This document shows positions 17,841 to 27,421 of a stretch of DNA of 64,000 nucleotides, in pieces. Numbering within the stretch: the first letter of the stretch is position 1; each line of letters opens with the position of its first letter. The notes beneath the pieces are model-generated. The model was given only the letters and a program-made list of their open reading frames with translations, ran no database searches and was not told the DNA's origin. Source of the stretch: Bacteroides sp. OM05-12 (GTDB taxonomy: Bacteria; Bacteroidota; Bacteroidia; Bacteroidales; Bacteroidaceae); NCBI RefSeq assembly GCF_003438995.1, contig NZ_QSUN01000020.1, positions 9,989-73,988 on the forward strand. The letters are read 5' to 3'. The position numbers were made by a program, and so were the translations under genes.

Positions 17841-18161
17841 TTATTTAGATGCCAATGCCTCGAACTTTTCCTGCAACTTGTTCTTTGGCAATGCACCGAC
17901 TGATTTATCAACCACTTCACCGTTCTTGATGAATAGGATGGTAGGGATATTACGAACACCGAATTGTGCCGGTAGATCCGGATTCTCATCAATGTCACAC
18001 TTGCCTACTACCATTTTACCTTCGTATTCTTTTGCCAATTCCTCTACATAAGGAGCAATTTGCTTACAAGGGCCACACCATGGAGCCCAAAAGTCTACCA
18101 CCAAAAGTTCGTTGTTCTGTGACAACTCTTCAAAGTTCGAATCTTTAATTTCTAAAGCCAT
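17841..18161 (-). CDS. trxA: Thioredoxin
   Basis: 106 residues with the classical active site WCGPC (Trp28-Cys32), 'DIDENPDLPAQFGVRNIPT' with the cis-Pro, and no signal peptide, so a cytoplasmic disulfide reductase. It follows dnaE by 43 bp and has its own -7 box there (18197-18204), so it may be transcribed both alone and with dnaE. This dnaE-trxA order is common in Bacteroidetes. Confidence 0.97.
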   Translation of the reverse strand: MALEIKDSNFEELSQNNELLVVDFWAPWCGPCKQIAPYVEELAKEYEGKMVVGKCDIDENPDLPAQFGVRNIPTILFIKNGEVVDKSVGALPKNKLQEKFEALASK

Positions 18162-18196
18162 AATCTATTTTTCTTTTTAATTGTTTTCAGATGATG

Positions 18197-18204
18197 CAAA
18201 TATA
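18197..18204 (-). promoter_or_regulatory. Likely promoter of trxA at the dnaE 3' end
   Basis: Minus strand TATATTTG directly abuts the dnaE stop codon. A TTGA word lies 17 bp upstream inside dnaE (around 18222), a little short for the usual -33 spacing. Confidence 0.5.
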
Positions 18205-21200
18205 CTAATTTATCTTATAATCAAGTTCTGCTTTCGTTCTTAAATATGTTATTAAATCTTTTTGAACGGAAATCTTTAAGGAACGAGACATCAGGTCTAC
18301 TCCCATCTGACCATCGGCATCTTTCACCTTAAAATAAAGCTCCGCATTACCCGGATGATCTTTAATCAAAGAAGACAGTTCCAATATAAGTTCCTCATTC
18401 AATGCTGAAAGAGGGGCAAGAATCGTCAGCTTCTCAATACTTTTCTCTTTCACATCGGTAAGCAGCTCAATAGAAGTCACCTTAATATCCAACTCCTCTG
18501 GTTTCCATTGACGGGGCTGACACTTTGCCCTTATAAATAAGAACATTCCAACCGCCAAATAGTTTCTCCATTCAATCCAGTCATTGCCAAAGAAAGGTAG
18601 TTCGGCAGATCCGGAATAGTCTTCCATACGAACAATACCGTATGGTTTGCCTGTCTTGCCATAGCCTTCACGTACATTGGTAATGATGCCGCCCATTGTC
18701 AAATCCTGATTGGCAAGTGCCGCTTTATCCGCCAAGTCGGCCATGCGTGTCCTGCATACCTCTTCCAATACGATGGAATACTCATCCAGCGGATGGGCAG
18801 AAAGATAGATACCTACAAGTTCTTTCTCTTTGTTCAAGCGTTCCAAATCACTCCATGCCGCAGCCGGAAGAATTTCAGGAGTAGCAATATCGACTACGTT
18901 CTCGCCACCGAACAAAGAGTTCGCGGCAGCAGCTTTATCCATTTGATACTTATTACCGTAGCGTATCAATGTATCAAGGAATGTCTCGTTCTTACTGTTT
19001 ACGGCAAAATACTGTTCACGCTTTAACTCCGTAAAACTGTCGAATCCACCGGCAAGAGCCAGGTTCTCTATATTCTTTCGATTGCATGCGCTTAGGTTAA
19101 CACGTTGCACAAAATCAAATATCCCCTTATACGGACCGTTCGCATTGCGTTCTTCGATAATCGCCTGTACGGCAGCTTCACCTACTCCTTTAATGGCTCC
19201 CATACCGAAACGGATATCTCCTCTCTTATTTACGGTAAACTTCAGATTACTTTCATTGACGTCCGGTCCAAGCACGGGGACTCCCATAGCCTTACATTCG
19301 TCCATCAACTTCGTGATTTCGGTAATATTTGAGATATTCCGGCTCATTGTAGCAGCCATATACTGCGCCGGATAGTTGGCTTTCAGGTAGGCTGTTTGAT
19401 AAGCCACCCAAGAATAGCAAGTAGCGTGCGATTTATTGAAAGCATAGGAAGCAAACTTCTCCCAGTCCCCCCAAATCTTTTCAAGGATTTTCGGGTCGTG
19501 ACCGTTCTTCTTCCCTCCTTCGATAAACTTAGGCTTCATGTGATCCAGTTTGTCACGCAGCTTTTTACCCATCGCCTTACGAAGCGCATCGGACTCTCCA
19601 CGCGTAAAGTCGGCAAGCAAACGGGATAGAAGCATGACCTGTTCCTGATAGACCGTAATGCCATACGTATCTTTCAGATATTTCTCCATCACAGGGATGT
19701 CATACTCGATAGGTTTACGTCCGTGCTTACGGTCGATAAAATCCGGAATATAGTCCATCGGACCCGGACGATAAAGAGCATTCATGGCTATCAAGTCCTC
19801 GAACGTAGTAGGCTGCAATTCACGCAAATATTTCTGCATTCCGGCAGACTCGAACTGGAATGTACCGATGGTTTTACCGTCACTATATAGTTTATAGGTA
19901 GGAGTATCTTCTATGGAGACCTTATCGATATCCAGCTCAATACCGAGGCTCAGACGAATATTTTCAATCGCTTCTTTAATGATGGACAAGGTTTTCAGTC
20001 CCAAAAAGTCCATCTTTATCAATCCCGTATCTTCGATGACAGAGCCTTCATATTGGGTAACCAGCATCTTCTCGCCTGTTTCCTTGTCATCGGCCGTACT
20101 AACGGGAACCCAGTCCGTTATGTCGTCACGACAGATAATCGTACCGCAAGCATGCACACCCGTACCACGAACATTGCCTTCAAGCATCTTGGCATACTTA
20201 ATGGTATCTCTTACCAAAGGATCATTGGATGCTTCCGCCGCCTGCAATTCAGGTACATAAGCAATCGCATTCGGCAGATTCAGTTTCTTTTCGGGTATCT
20301 TATCAGGAACTAATTTCGCCAATCTATCCGATTCGGACAATGGCAGTTTCTGCACACGTGCCACATCTTTAATAGCTAGCTTGGTAGCCATCGTACCATA
20401 AGTAATGATGTGGGCTACTTTCTCTGCTCCGTACTTCTCCGTTACCCAACGAAGCACTTGCCCGCGACCGTCATCATCGAAGTCCACGTCAATATCAGGC
20501 AAAGAAATACGGTCCGGATTCAAGAAACGCTCAAACAGCAAATCATATTTAATCGGGTCTATCTTTGTAATCCCCAAACAATAAGCAACGGCAGAACCGG
20601 CGGCAGAACCACGTCCCGGACCGATTGAAACTCCCATGGCACGTCCGGCAGCGATAAAGTCCTGCACAATAAGGAAGTATCCCGGGAAACCCATCGTCTT
20701 CATAATGTGAAGCTCGAAGTTCAAACGTTCTTTCGTTTCATCGTTCATATCCTCACCATACCGTTCTCTCGCACCATCAAAAGCCAATTTCCTCAGATAA
20801 TCCGCTTCAAGCTTAATACGATACAGTTTATCATAACCGCCCAAACGCTTTATCTTATCTTTCGCATCTTCTTCACTCAAGACTACATTGCCATTCTCAT
20901 CCCGGGTGAACTCATCAAATAAATCTTTTTCAGAATACTTTTGCCGATATCCTTCTTCCGTTCCAAACTCTTCCGGGATGGCAAATGTCGGCATAATCGG
21001 CGCATGGTCTATGGAATAGAACTCTACCTTGTCACAAATGTCCACCGTATTAGATAATGCCTCAGGTACATCAGCAAAGATTTCGTTCATCTCCTCCTTT
21101 GTCTTCATCCACTCCTGCTTGGAGTAGAGCATACGGTTCGGATCATCCAAATCCTTCCCCGTACTTAAACAAATCAGGCGGTCATGAGCCTCTGCATTCT

Positions 21201-21999
21201 CCTCATCTACAAAGTGAACGTCATTGGTGCAAATAAGTTTAATATCGTACTTTTTGGCATATTCTATCAAGTGCTTGTTTACATTTAACTGTAATCCATA
21301 TGCTTCATGATTGGCACGGGGAACAGTAGCCTTATGTAATTGCAGTTCCAGATAGTAATCTTCTCCAAAAAGGTTTTTATACCATTGGATTGCTTCTTCC
21401 GCATCATTCAACAGACCTTGCGTTATTTTCTTCGGGACCTCACCTCCCAAGCATGCAGATGCCACAATAAGTCCTTCATGGTACTTCTCCAGTTCCACAC
21501 GATCCGTACGCGGACGCATATAAAAACCTTCTGTCCACGCTTTAGAGACCAACTTAATTAAATTATGGTAACCTTTTTCATTCTTTGCCAATACAATGAG
21601 GTGATAACCGCTTTGGTCTTGTTTACCATCTTTGTCCTGCAAACGCCGACGGGCCACATACATCTCACAACCGATAATCGGTTTAAAAAGTTTCTTTTTC
21701 GCCTCTTCCAGCTGCGCTTTACAAGCAGAAAGTTCGGCATCCTTATCTTCACATTCCACCTCTCCCTTCTCTATCGCAGCAATCTTCTTCTTCAGGGTCT
21801 TTATCTCACCATTCGTGCCGCTGTTCTTCTTATTTACATAATTGAAGAACTCCTTCACGCCGAACATATTACCGTGATCGGTTATAGCTATCCCCCGCAT
21901 CCCATTACCTATCGCCTTGTCTACGAGCTTTGAGACACTCGCCTGACCATCCAGGATAGAATATTGGGTGTGGACATGTAAATGAACAAAATCTTGCAT
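18205..21999 (-). CDS. dnaE: DNA polymerase III alpha subunit
   Basis: 1264 residues, full length. An N-terminal PHP domain ('HLHVHTQYSILDG', 'ITDHGNMFG') is followed by the C-family polymerase core with 'GPGRGSAAGS' and catalytic 'PDIDVDF', then helix-hairpin-helix ('GMGAIKGVGE') and an OB-fold region ('MGGIITNVREGYGKTGKP'). It is the replicative polymerase catalytic subunit. An insertion in the PHP region (about residues 70-110) is Lys/Glu-rich and probably coiled. First gene of the minus-strand dnaE-trxA-17472 run. Confidence 0.98.
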   Translation of the reverse strand: MQDFVHLHVHTQYSILDGQASVSKLVDKAIGNGMRGIAITDHGNMFGVKEFFNYVNKKNSGTNGEIKTLKKKIAAIEKGEVECEDKDAELSACKAQLEEAKKKLFKPIIGCEMYVARRRLQDKDGKQDQSGYHLIVLAKNEKGYHNLIKLVSKAWTEGFYMRPRTDRVELEKYHEGLIVASACLGGEVPKKITQGLLNDAEEAIQWYKNLFGEDYYLELQLHKATVPRANHEAYGLQLNVNKHLIEYAKKYDIKLICTNDVHFVDEENAEAHDRLICLSTGKDLDDPNRMLYSKQEWMKTKEEMNEIFADVPEALSNTVDICDKVEFYSIDHAPIMPTFAIPEEFGTEEGYRQKYSEKDLFDEFTRDENGNVVLSEEDAKDKIKRLGGYDKLYRIKLEADYLRKLAFDGARERYGEDMNDETKERLNFELHIMKTMGFPGYFLIVQDFIAAGRAMGVSIGPGRGSAAGSAVAYCLGITKIDPIKYDLLFERFLNPDRISLPDIDVDFDDDGRGQVLRWVTEKYGAEKVAHIITYGTMATKLAIKDVARVQKLPLSESDRLAKLVPDKIPEKKLNLPNAIAYVPELQAAEASNDPLVRDTIKYAKMLEGNVRGTGVHACGTIICRDDITDWVPVSTADDKETGEKMLVTQYEGSVIEDTGLIKMDFLGLKTLSIIKEAIENIRLSLGIELDIDKVSIEDTPTYKLYSDGKTIGTFQFESAGMQKYLRELQPTTFEDLIAMNALYRPGPMDYIPDFIDRKHGRKPIEYDIPVMEKYLKDTYGITVYQEQVMLLSRLLADFTRGESDALRKAMGKKLRDKLDHMKPKFIEGGKKNGHDPKILEKIWGDWEKFASYAFNKSHATCYSWVAYQTAYLKANYPAQYMAATMSRNISNITEITKLMDECKAMGVPVLGPDVNESNLKFTVNKRGDIRFGMGAIKGVGEAAVQAIIEERNANGPYKGIFDFVQRVNLSACNRKNIENLALAGGFDSFTELKREQYFAVNSKNETFLDTLIRYGNKYQMDKAAAANSLFGGENVVDIATPEILPAAAWSDLERLNKEKELVGIYLSAHPLDEYSIVLEEVCRTRMADLADKAALANQDLTMGGIITNVREGYGKTGKPYGIVRMEDYSGSAELPFFGNDWIEWRNYLAVGMFLFIRAKCQPRQWKPEELDIKVTSIELLTDVKEKSIEKLTILAPLSALNEELILELSSLIKDHPGNAELYFKVKDADGQMGVDLMSRSLKISVQKDLITYLRTKAELDYKIN

Positions 22000-22153
22000 A
22001 TATATTTCAAAAACTGTATTTTACACTCTGCTTCAAAAAGAGTCTAAAGATACTCCACTTTTAATATATGAGCAAAATGAAGTTACAAAAGTTATGAACA
22101 ACCACACTTTTTTATGGAAATGAAGCTAAAAAAAGTATTTCTAACCGCATTTA

Positions 22154-22185
22154 TTTGCTACATTTTTAAATTAAGTTTATTTTTG
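22154..22185 (+). promoter_or_regulatory. Promoter of psd-pssA
   Basis: TTTG (22154-22157), 20-bp spacer, TATTTTTG (22178-22185), 28 bp before the psd start. Good match to the Bacteroides primary-sigma consensus. Confidence 0.75.
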
Positions 22186-22213
22186 CAGACTATAAAATAT
22201 ATATTCATGACTC

Positions 22214-22900
22214 ATGGGTCGACTAAAGAAATTAAAAAAGATAAGAATACATAGAGAAGGTACACATATTCTGGTGGGAGCTTTGATCCTGCTTATTGCC
22301 GTCAACGCTTTCTTCTTTTATGTATTTGAATGTAAAATTCCATTCTATTTGGTAGTTGCTACCAGTGCTATCGTTTACGGATTAGTGCTTAACTTCTTCA
22401 GATGCCCAATCCGATTATTCGGAGAAGAAACCGAGAAAATAGTCGTAGCCCCGGCAGACGGAAGAATTGTCGTTATCGAGGAAGTGGAAGAGCATGAATA
22501 TTTTCATGACAAACGCATAATGGTTTCTATTTTTATGAGTATTCTCAACGTGCATGCCAACTGGTATCCGGTAGACGGCACAGTTAAACACGTTTCTCAT
22601 CAGAACGGAAAATTCATGAAAGCGTGGTTGCCTAAAGCCAGTACGGAAAATGAACGTTCAACGGTTATTATCGAAACTCCCGAAGGTGTAGAGATTATGG
22701 CACGCCAGATAGCAGGAGCAATGGCAAGAAGAATCGTGACATACGCCGAACCCGGAGAAGAATGTTATATCGACGAACACATGGGATTCATTAAATTCGG
22801 TTCGCGAGTGGATGTATATTTACCTTTAGGTACTGAAATATGTGTCCGTATGGGACAACTGACAATCGGTAATCAAACCGTCATTGCAAAACTGAAATAA
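22214..22900 (+). CDS. psd: Phosphatidylserine decarboxylase
   Basis: 228 residues, the short PSD-related type. Two membrane helices near the N-terminus (about 18-55), then '[14 protein letters not shown]', '[17 protein letters not shown]' and the self-cleavage site 'IKFGSRVD', where Gly-Ser splits to form the pyruvoyl alpha chain. Converts phosphatidylserine to phosphatidylethanolamine. Followed 10 bp later by pssA, which makes its substrate. Confidence 0.95.
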   Translation: MGRLKKLKKIRIHREGTHILVGALILLIAVNAFFFYVFECKIPFYLVVATSAIVYGLVLNFFRCPIRLFGEETEKIVVAPADGRIVVIEEVEEHEYFHDKRIMVSIFMSILNVHANWYPVDGTVKHVSHQNGKFMKAWLPKASTENERSTVIIETPEGVEIMARQIAGAMARRIVTYAEPGEECYIDEHMGFIKFGSRVDVYLPLGTEICVRMGQLTIGNQTVIAKLK

Positions 22901-22910
22901 AGAAAAGATC

Positions 22911-23618
22911 ATGGCAAATTGTATCACCCGCCACATACCAAACACGGTTACCTGCCTGAATTTGTTTTCGGGATGCATTGCCAGCGTAATGGCTTTTGAA
23001 GCTAAATACGAATTAGCAATCGGTTTTATTATACTAAGCGCCGTATTCGACTTCTTCGACGGAATGCTTGCCCGTTTATTGGATGCCAAATCGCCCATCG
23101 GAAAGGATCTGGATTCATTGGCAGATGATATCAGTTTCGGTATTGCACCTGCGTTAATGGTATTCTCTTTATTTAAAGAGGTACATTATCCGGAAATGCT
23201 TATGGGAATTAAAGACTTCATGCCCTACACTGCTTTCCTTATTGCGGTATTCTCAGCATTAAGACTGGCCAAATTCAATATCGATACCCGACAAACCAGT
23301 TCTTTCATCGGACTGCCGGTCCCTGCCAATGCTTTGTTTTGGGGAGCACTGATAGCCGGAACGCATGATGTTCTTATATCCGACTTTTTCAATGCCATCT
23401 ATCTTTTCATTCTGGTGGTTTTATTCTCCTATCTTCTCATTTCAGAAATACCCATGTTCTCTTTAAAGTTCAAAAACCTGACATGGAAAGATAATAAAGT
23501 CAGCTTCATATTTCTTCTCGTTTGTATCCCGTTGCTCGTATTTTTTGGAGTAAGTGGCTTTGCGGCGGTTATAGCATGGTATATCTTCCTTTCTGTTGTG
23601 ACAATAAAGAAAGGATAA
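22911..23618 (+). CDS. pssA: CDP-diacylglycerol-serine O-phosphatidyltransferase
   Basis: 235 residues, about seven to eight membrane helices. The CDP-alcohol phosphotransferase signature is complete: 'DFFDGMLARLL' followed by 'GKDLDSLADD'. It makes phosphatidylserine from CDP-diacylglycerol and serine at the inner membrane. Operon partner of psd. Confidence 0.96.
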   Translation: MANCITRHIPNTVTCLNLFSGCIASVMAFEAKYELAIGFIILSAVFDFFDGMLARLLDAKSPIGKDLDSLADDISFGIAPALMVFSLFKEVHYPEMLMGIKDFMPYTAFLIAVFSALRLAKFNIDTRQTSSFIGLPVPANALFWGALIAGTHDVLISDFFNAIYLFILVVLFSYLLISEIPMFSLKFKNLTWKDNKVSFIFLLVCIPLLVFFGVSGFAAVIAWYIFLSVVTIKKG

Positions 23619-23681
23619 ACAAAACTATGGCATACTTGTTGTATTACCATCATCAGAAGAAACGATTAAACGAATAAACTT

Positions 23682-23963
23682 ATGTCAACGATATTGGGAC
23701 TTTTCTTTTTCATCATTATAATAGTGCTCGTCATCGGCTTGTCTCTCATAAGAGGCGTGCTAAGACTGATTTTCGGCTTTGGACGCAGAACGACTTCACA
23801 GAACAGTCAACAAAACCGTACTTATCAAGACTCTTATCGCCGGAATGAAAAGGAAAGTTACAATAATGACTCATCCTCCCAAGCACACAATCGTAAGAAA
23901 ATATTCGATGACGATGAAGGAGAATATGTAGATTTTGAAGAAGTAAAAGATGATCGGAAATAA
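23682..23963 (+). CDS. DUF4834 family small membrane protein
   Basis: 93 residues: one strong N-terminal membrane helix (about 4-30), then a polar Gln/Asn/Ser-rich disordered stretch and an acidic end 'DDDEGEYVDFEEVKDD'. Matches the Bacteroidetes DUF4834 layout. Role unknown; it follows psd-pssA by 63 bp. Confidence 0.75.
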   Translation: MSTILGLFFFIIIIVLVIGLSLIRGVLRLIFGFGRRTTSQNSQQNRTYQDSYRRNEKESYNNDSSSQAHNRKKIFDDDEGEYVDFEEVKDDRK

Positions 23964-23988
23964 CCTATAAGATGGTTAAACAACACGG

Positions 23989-24423
23989 CTAACGTTTATT
24001 TCGAAAGAAGTTCTTCATCATATCGGCGCATTCAGACTCCAAGACACCATCCACCACAACTGTTTTAGGATGCAAAGCCTCCGGAGCATACCGACGGTAT
24101 CCCCGTTTTTCATCCGCAGCACCAAATACCAGTTTACCGGTCTGCGCCCAAGCAATAGCACCGGCACACATCACACATGGTTCTACCGTGACATAAAGGG
24201 TACATTCATTCAGGTATTTTCCGCCAAGCACATCGGCAGCAGCAGTAATAGCCTGCATTTCGGCATGAGCGGTGACGTCATTCAACGTTTCCGTCAGGTT
24301 GTGCGCCCGGGCAATGATGCGTTCCCTGCACACAACAACAGCCCCGACAGGAACCTCGCCACGCGCAAAAGCCTTATCAGCCTCCATCAACGCCTGTTTC
24401 ATAAAATAAGTATCATCCAGCAT
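23989..24423 (-). CDS. tadA: Nucleoside/tRNA-adenosine deaminase (TadA family)
   Basis: 144 residues, CMP/dCMP deaminase fold. Zinc site and proton shuttle are seen in 'TAHAEMQAI' (His-Ala-Glu) and 'PCVMCAGAI' (PCxxC). It most likely converts A34 to inosine in tRNA-Arg, but guanine deaminase-like roles cannot be excluded from motifs alone. It lies 3 bp after the small gene 24427-24660, a tight two-gene operon. Confidence 0.9.
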   Translation of the reverse strand: MLDDTYFMKQALMEADKAFARGEVPVGAVVVCRERIIARAHNLTETLNDVTAHAEMQAITAAADVLGGKYLNECTLYVTVEPCVMCAGAIAWAQTGKLVFGAADEKRGYRRYAPEALHPKTVVVDGVLESECADMMKNFFRNKR

Positions 24424-24426
24424 AAT

Positions 24427-24660
24427 TCAACGACGCATATCATGTTCTCCGAAAAGTGTCGGATAGTCTTCTTCCATATTCTTGTAGACAAACATCAAAA
24501 TAGTCTCGCGAAGCCAACGCGACTTATTCGTTATCTTATATTTTTCCAGATAACGATCCACAATCTGCTGTTCTTCCTCACTCATCAAACATACCATCCT
24601 TGTATGCCGACGGGGCTCTGCAGGTGTCACTTTAACACGTTTCTTCACACTCTTTCTCAT
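24427..24660 (-). CDS. Small basic protein, possible ribbon-helix-helix type
   Basis: 77 residues, basic N-terminus ('RKSVKKRVKV') then 'MVCLMSEEEQQIVDRYLEKY' and 'NKSRWLRETILMFV', resembling a ribbon-helix-helix fold (strand then two helices with the 'SRWLRETI' second helix). It is coupled to tadA (3-bp gap). Possible DNA-binding or mobilization-type regulator; function unknown. Driven by the -7 box at 24669-24676. Confidence 0.65.
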   Translation of the reverse strand: MRKSVKKRVKVTPAEPRRHTRMVCLMSEEEQQIVDRYLEKYKITNKSRWLRETILMFVYKNMEEDYPTLFGEHDMRR

Positions 24661-24668
24661 ATTCTCTG

Positions 24669-24718
24669 CAAATTTAGTTTTACTTCTGTAATTTCAAAAG
24701 ATAAAAAGCTTATTTTTG
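24669..24718. promoter_or_regulatory. Divergent promoters between the tadA and yraN operons
   Basis: Minus strand TAAATTTG (24669-24676) with a TTTG 18 bp upstream (24695-24698) drives the small gene and tadA. Plus strand TATTTTTG (24711-24718) drives yraN, leaving a very short leader before the ATG at 24731. Confidence 0.65.
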
Positions 24719-24730
24719 CAAAAACATTTT

Positions 24731-25096
24731 ATGGCAGAACACAATACATTCGGAAATGAAGGGGAAAACGCCGCTGCCGAATTTCTAATTGAACACGGCT
24801 ATCACATCCGGCACCGTAATTGGCGAAGTGGACGCAAAGAACTGGACATTGTGGCAGAAAAAGGAAATAATCTTATTATTGTGGAAGTAAAAAGCCGTAA
24901 AGATACGGCATACGCAATGCCGGAGGATGCTGTCGACACAAAGAAAATCAGAAGAATCGTATCGGCGACGGATGCTTATCTCAGGTGTTTCAGCCTGGAC
25001 TGCCAAGTTCGTTTTGACATTATAACAGTAGTAGGAGATAAAAATAATTTTAAAATAGAGCATATCAAAGAAGCGTTTTATCCGCCCATTTGGTAA
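24731..25096 (+). CDS. YraN/UPF0102 family nuclease-fold protein
   Basis: 121 residues from the ATG at 24731 (MAEHNTFGNEGE); an earlier in-frame start would overlap the -7 box. Family marks are 'GNEGENAAAEFL', 'RNWRSGRKELDIV' and 'LIIVEVKSR', giving a restriction-endonuclease-like Asp...GluxLys core. Biological role not established. First of three same-strand genes with mmcQ-like and birA. Confidence 0.9.
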   Translation: MAEHNTFGNEGENAAAEFLIEHGYHIRHRNWRSGRKELDIVAEKGNNLIIVEVKSRKDTAYAMPEDAVDTKKIRRIVSATDAYLRCFSLDCQVRFDIITVVGDKNNFKIEHIKEAFYPPIW

Positions 25097-25110
25097 TAAA
25101 GAATTTAACG

Positions 25111-25467
25111 ATGGATATAGAAACCGTAAGAGAATACTGTTTGCAGAAGAAAGGTACGGAAGAATGTCTGCCTTTTGATGATACGACTCTTGTAATCAAG
25201 GTGATGGGGAAAATGTTCATTCTGATTGACCTGGAAGGAAGTAACCATATCTGCCTGAAATGCGAACCAGAATATGCCATAGAGCTTCGGGAACGTTATA
25301 ACGGGATAGACGGTGCTTTTCATTTCAATAAAAAATACTGGAACCAAGTTTCACTGAACAGTGATGTGAATGAAACGCTCATCAAACATTTGATAGACCA
25401 TTCTTACGAAGAAGTAATAAAGAAATTCACGAAAAAACTAAAAGCCGAATACGATGCACTATCCTGA
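25111..25467 (+). CDS. MmcQ/YjbR family protein
   Basis: 118 residues from ATG at 25111. The MmcQ/YjbR fold is recognised by the N-terminal 'VREYCLQKKGTEECLPF', 'VMGKMFILIDL' and 'KKYWNQVSL' near the C-terminus. Family members are small cytoplasmic proteins with a DNA-binding-like double-wing fold but no firm role. Overlaps the birA start by 14 bp, suggesting translational coupling. Confidence 0.85.
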   Translation: MDIETVREYCLQKKGTEECLPFDDTTLVIKVMGKMFILIDLEGSNHICLKCEPEYAIELRERYNGIDGAFHFNKKYWNQVSLNSDVNETLIKHLIDHSYEEVIKKFTKKLKAEYDALS

Positions 25468-26203
25468 TTTTCCTTTTAAACGGATACATTTAAAAGAGAC
25501 GAACTCTACCAGCAGTTACTTGCGGACATTATGCAACACACAGGCTACGGAAGAGTTCACTGTGATATCCACAGACTTTCAGACAGCAGGCAGAGGGCAA
25601 CGGGGTAATTCATGGGAATCCGAAGAGAAGAAAAACTTGCTATTCAGCCTACTGCTGACTCCGTCTTTCCTACCAGCCAACGAACAGTTTATCTTATCCC
25701 AGGTTGTATCTTTAAGCATAAAAGAAGAATTGGATACGTACGGCAGTGGTTTCAGCATCAAATGGCCGAATGATATTTACTGGAATGACAAAAAGATATG
25801 CGGAATATTGATAGAGAACGATTTACAAGGCAGTTACCTATCTCAAAGTATTGCAGGTATAGGCATTAACATTAATCAGGAAGCTTTCCACAGTTCTGCC
25901 CCCAACCCAGTATCACTCAAACAAATAACCGGAAAAGAGCATGATCTCAATTCCATCCTTGAAAACATTCTTTGCCGTTTGGATTCATATTACAAGAAGA
26001 TACAATCCGGATATATGGAAAGCATATCCCAAACATATTACAACGCATTATTCCGCAAAGAGGTATTCGCAGGGTTTTCAGATAAAAACGGTAAATTCAC
26101 CGCACGTATCATCAGGGTTGAGCCATCCGGACTATTGGTCGTTGCCGATAAAGACGGCATGGAGCGCTCTTATGCTTTCAAGGAAATCAGTTACATCTTA
26201 TAA
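25454..26203 (+). CDS. birA: Biotin-[acetyl-CoA-carboxylase] ligase
   Basis: 249 residues; catalytic domain only, without the DNA-binding N-terminus of the E. coli type, so it should act purely as an enzyme. Signatures: 'TDFQTAGRGQRGN' (biotin/AMP loop, usually GRGRRG), 'SIKWPNDIYWNDKKICGIL' with the catalytic Lys, and 'GIGININQ'. Attaches biotin to carboxylase carrier proteins. Converges with the TPR gene 8 bp away. Confidence 0.95.
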   Translation: MHYPDFPFKRIHLKETNSTSSYLRTLCNTQATEEFTVISTDFQTAGRGQRGNSWESEEKKNLLFSLLLTPSFLPANEQFILSQVVSLSIKEELDTYGSGFSIKWPNDIYWNDKKICGILIENDLQGSYLSQSIAGIGININQEAFHSSAPNPVSLKQITGKEHDLNSILENILCRLDSYYKKIQSGYMESISQTYYNALFRKEVFAGFSDKNGKFTARIIRVEPSGLLVVADKDGMERSYAFKEISYIL

Positions 26204-26211
26204 GAGGAAAG

Positions 26212-26895
26212 TTATCGCGCATTTTCCATTTCAACCATACGAATCTTATCGAGCACTTTCTTTACTTCAAAAGAGGGGAACAGAGCAATCACGCGCTGCA
26301 AATACCCTTTTGCTTTTGCATAGTCGGAATTTACCAAATCATTGATATGCTCACGATAACGTGCATATTGCATCTTAGTGGGCACACGAAGTTTTGAATA
26401 GGAATGTTCTATTTCCGCCCGCTCCTTTTCCGCATAGTAATAATAATAATTCCCGATAAAGATATTAGCCGGCAAATTATTCACATCCAAAGACAACACT
26501 CTTTCATAAAGCTCCAAAGCCTCTTTTTCTTTTCCGCTTTGCGCTTTCAAGTCGGCACAAGCCAAAAGAGCGTCTATATCATCCGGTTGAAGCTTTATCA
26601 GTTCGTCATAAAATACATGAGCTTTATTATAATTGCATGCCCGCTTATAATGGTCTCCCAATATAAGTGCCATCTTACTGCTAAAAAGGGTATCATTCGC
26701 TGTATGTTTCCAAAAGAAAAGCTCAGCTTCTTCCGTATTTTCCGATACGGCTATACGATAATTTTCTTCCGCTACCTCCCAATCTTCATTGGCAATAGCA
26801 TACTCTACCTGCTCCATAATGTCTTTGTCAGACATAGCCTGTACGAAAACCGGCATCAGCATCAATAACACCAATAAAATGTAACGAAACTTCAT
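26212..26895 (-). CDS. Secreted TPR protein
   Basis: 227 residues with a signal peptide (about 1-19, ending VQA) and TPR-like helix pairs through the rest ('NKAHVFYDELIKLQPDDIDALLACADL', key part DELIKLQPDD). Periplasmic scaffold by inference. It carries a -7 box TATCTTTG on the minus strand at 26928-26935. No clear link to birA. Confidence 0.8.
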   Translation of the reverse strand: MKFRYILLVLLMLMPVFVQAMSDKDIMEQVEYAIANEDWEVAEENYRIAVSENTEEAELFFWKHTANDTLFSSKMALILGDHYKRACNYNKAHVFYDELIKLQPDDIDALLACADLKAQSGKEKEALELYERVLSLDVNNLPANIFIGNYYYYYAEKERAEIEHSYSKLRVPTKMQYARYREHINDLVNSDYAKAKGYLQRVIALFPSFEVKKVLDKIRMVEMENAR

Positions 26896-27271
26896 TTAAA
26901 CCTCCTTTAGTCTAATTTTTAGTCCTACAAAGATAAGTATAAAAACAGAGGAATCATTTGCATCTTTATTTCTTTTAATGAATGTATGCAGTTGTTTATA
27001 CTTATTACAAAAAAAAGAAGAAAACATCAATTTTCATCCCTCTATTCCCAACAAAAAAGTACCTTCACTTTTATCAACTGCAAGTCAGTCCCTTATCTAC
27101 AAATAGTGAAGAGGTGAAGGCAAATAAAACCAATTTAAAATTGCGTCAACAAGCAGAAAAGCACCGGTAAAGTCTGTAAAAATCTACCCGGATACTTTTC
27201 TACAAACATCCCGATGTTTTTTAAAATTACCGAGATGATTAAAAAAAACATCAGGTCGATTGATAACAAAG
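26896..27271. other. Intergenic region with composite repeat lead-in
   Basis: No convincing gene. 26928-26935 is the minus -7 box for the TPR gene. From about 27200 on, words CTACAAACA, TTTTTTAAAA, a GATTGA word and AAAACAT appear in the same order as in the region before the hairpin at 42349, so the repeat family seems to include a longer modular lead-in, not only the hairpin. Confidence 0.5.
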
Positions 27272-27322
27272 ATACGGTCCGTTGTTGACAAACTCCTATC
27301 GTTTGTCAACAACGGACCGTAT
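27272..27322. repeat. Dispersed hairpin element, copy B
   Basis: Two perfectly complementary 22-nt arms (27272-27293, 27301-27322) around the invariant loop TCCTATC. Compared with copies A and C the arms carry changes on both sides that keep pairing (GGTCCGTTG opposite CAACGGACC here, GGTCCTTTG opposite CAAAGGACC there), direct evidence for selection on structure or on inverted-repeat identity. Confidence 0.8.
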
Positions 27323-27366
27323 GCTAAAATATCCGCTAACAGAAATCATATAACCTGATAAAACCG

Positions 27367-27401
27367 AAAAGGGAATGCCGAATAAATGAGCATTCCCTTT
27401 T
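27367..27401. terminator. Terminator of the seven-gene secreted operon
   Basis: A 12-bp perfect stem built on GGGAATGC/GCATTCCC with A-run on the left and T-run on the right, so it works in both directions. It lies 20 bp beyond the last stop codon (27422) of the minus-strand operon. Confidence 0.8.
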
Positions 27402-27421
27402 CCTCTCTAATCTTGAAAAGA

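Noticed and set aside
26982..27170. 62-aa plus-strand frame in the intergenic region
   Set aside because: Low-complexity Lys-rich start, no homology pattern, no promoter box or ribosome site.
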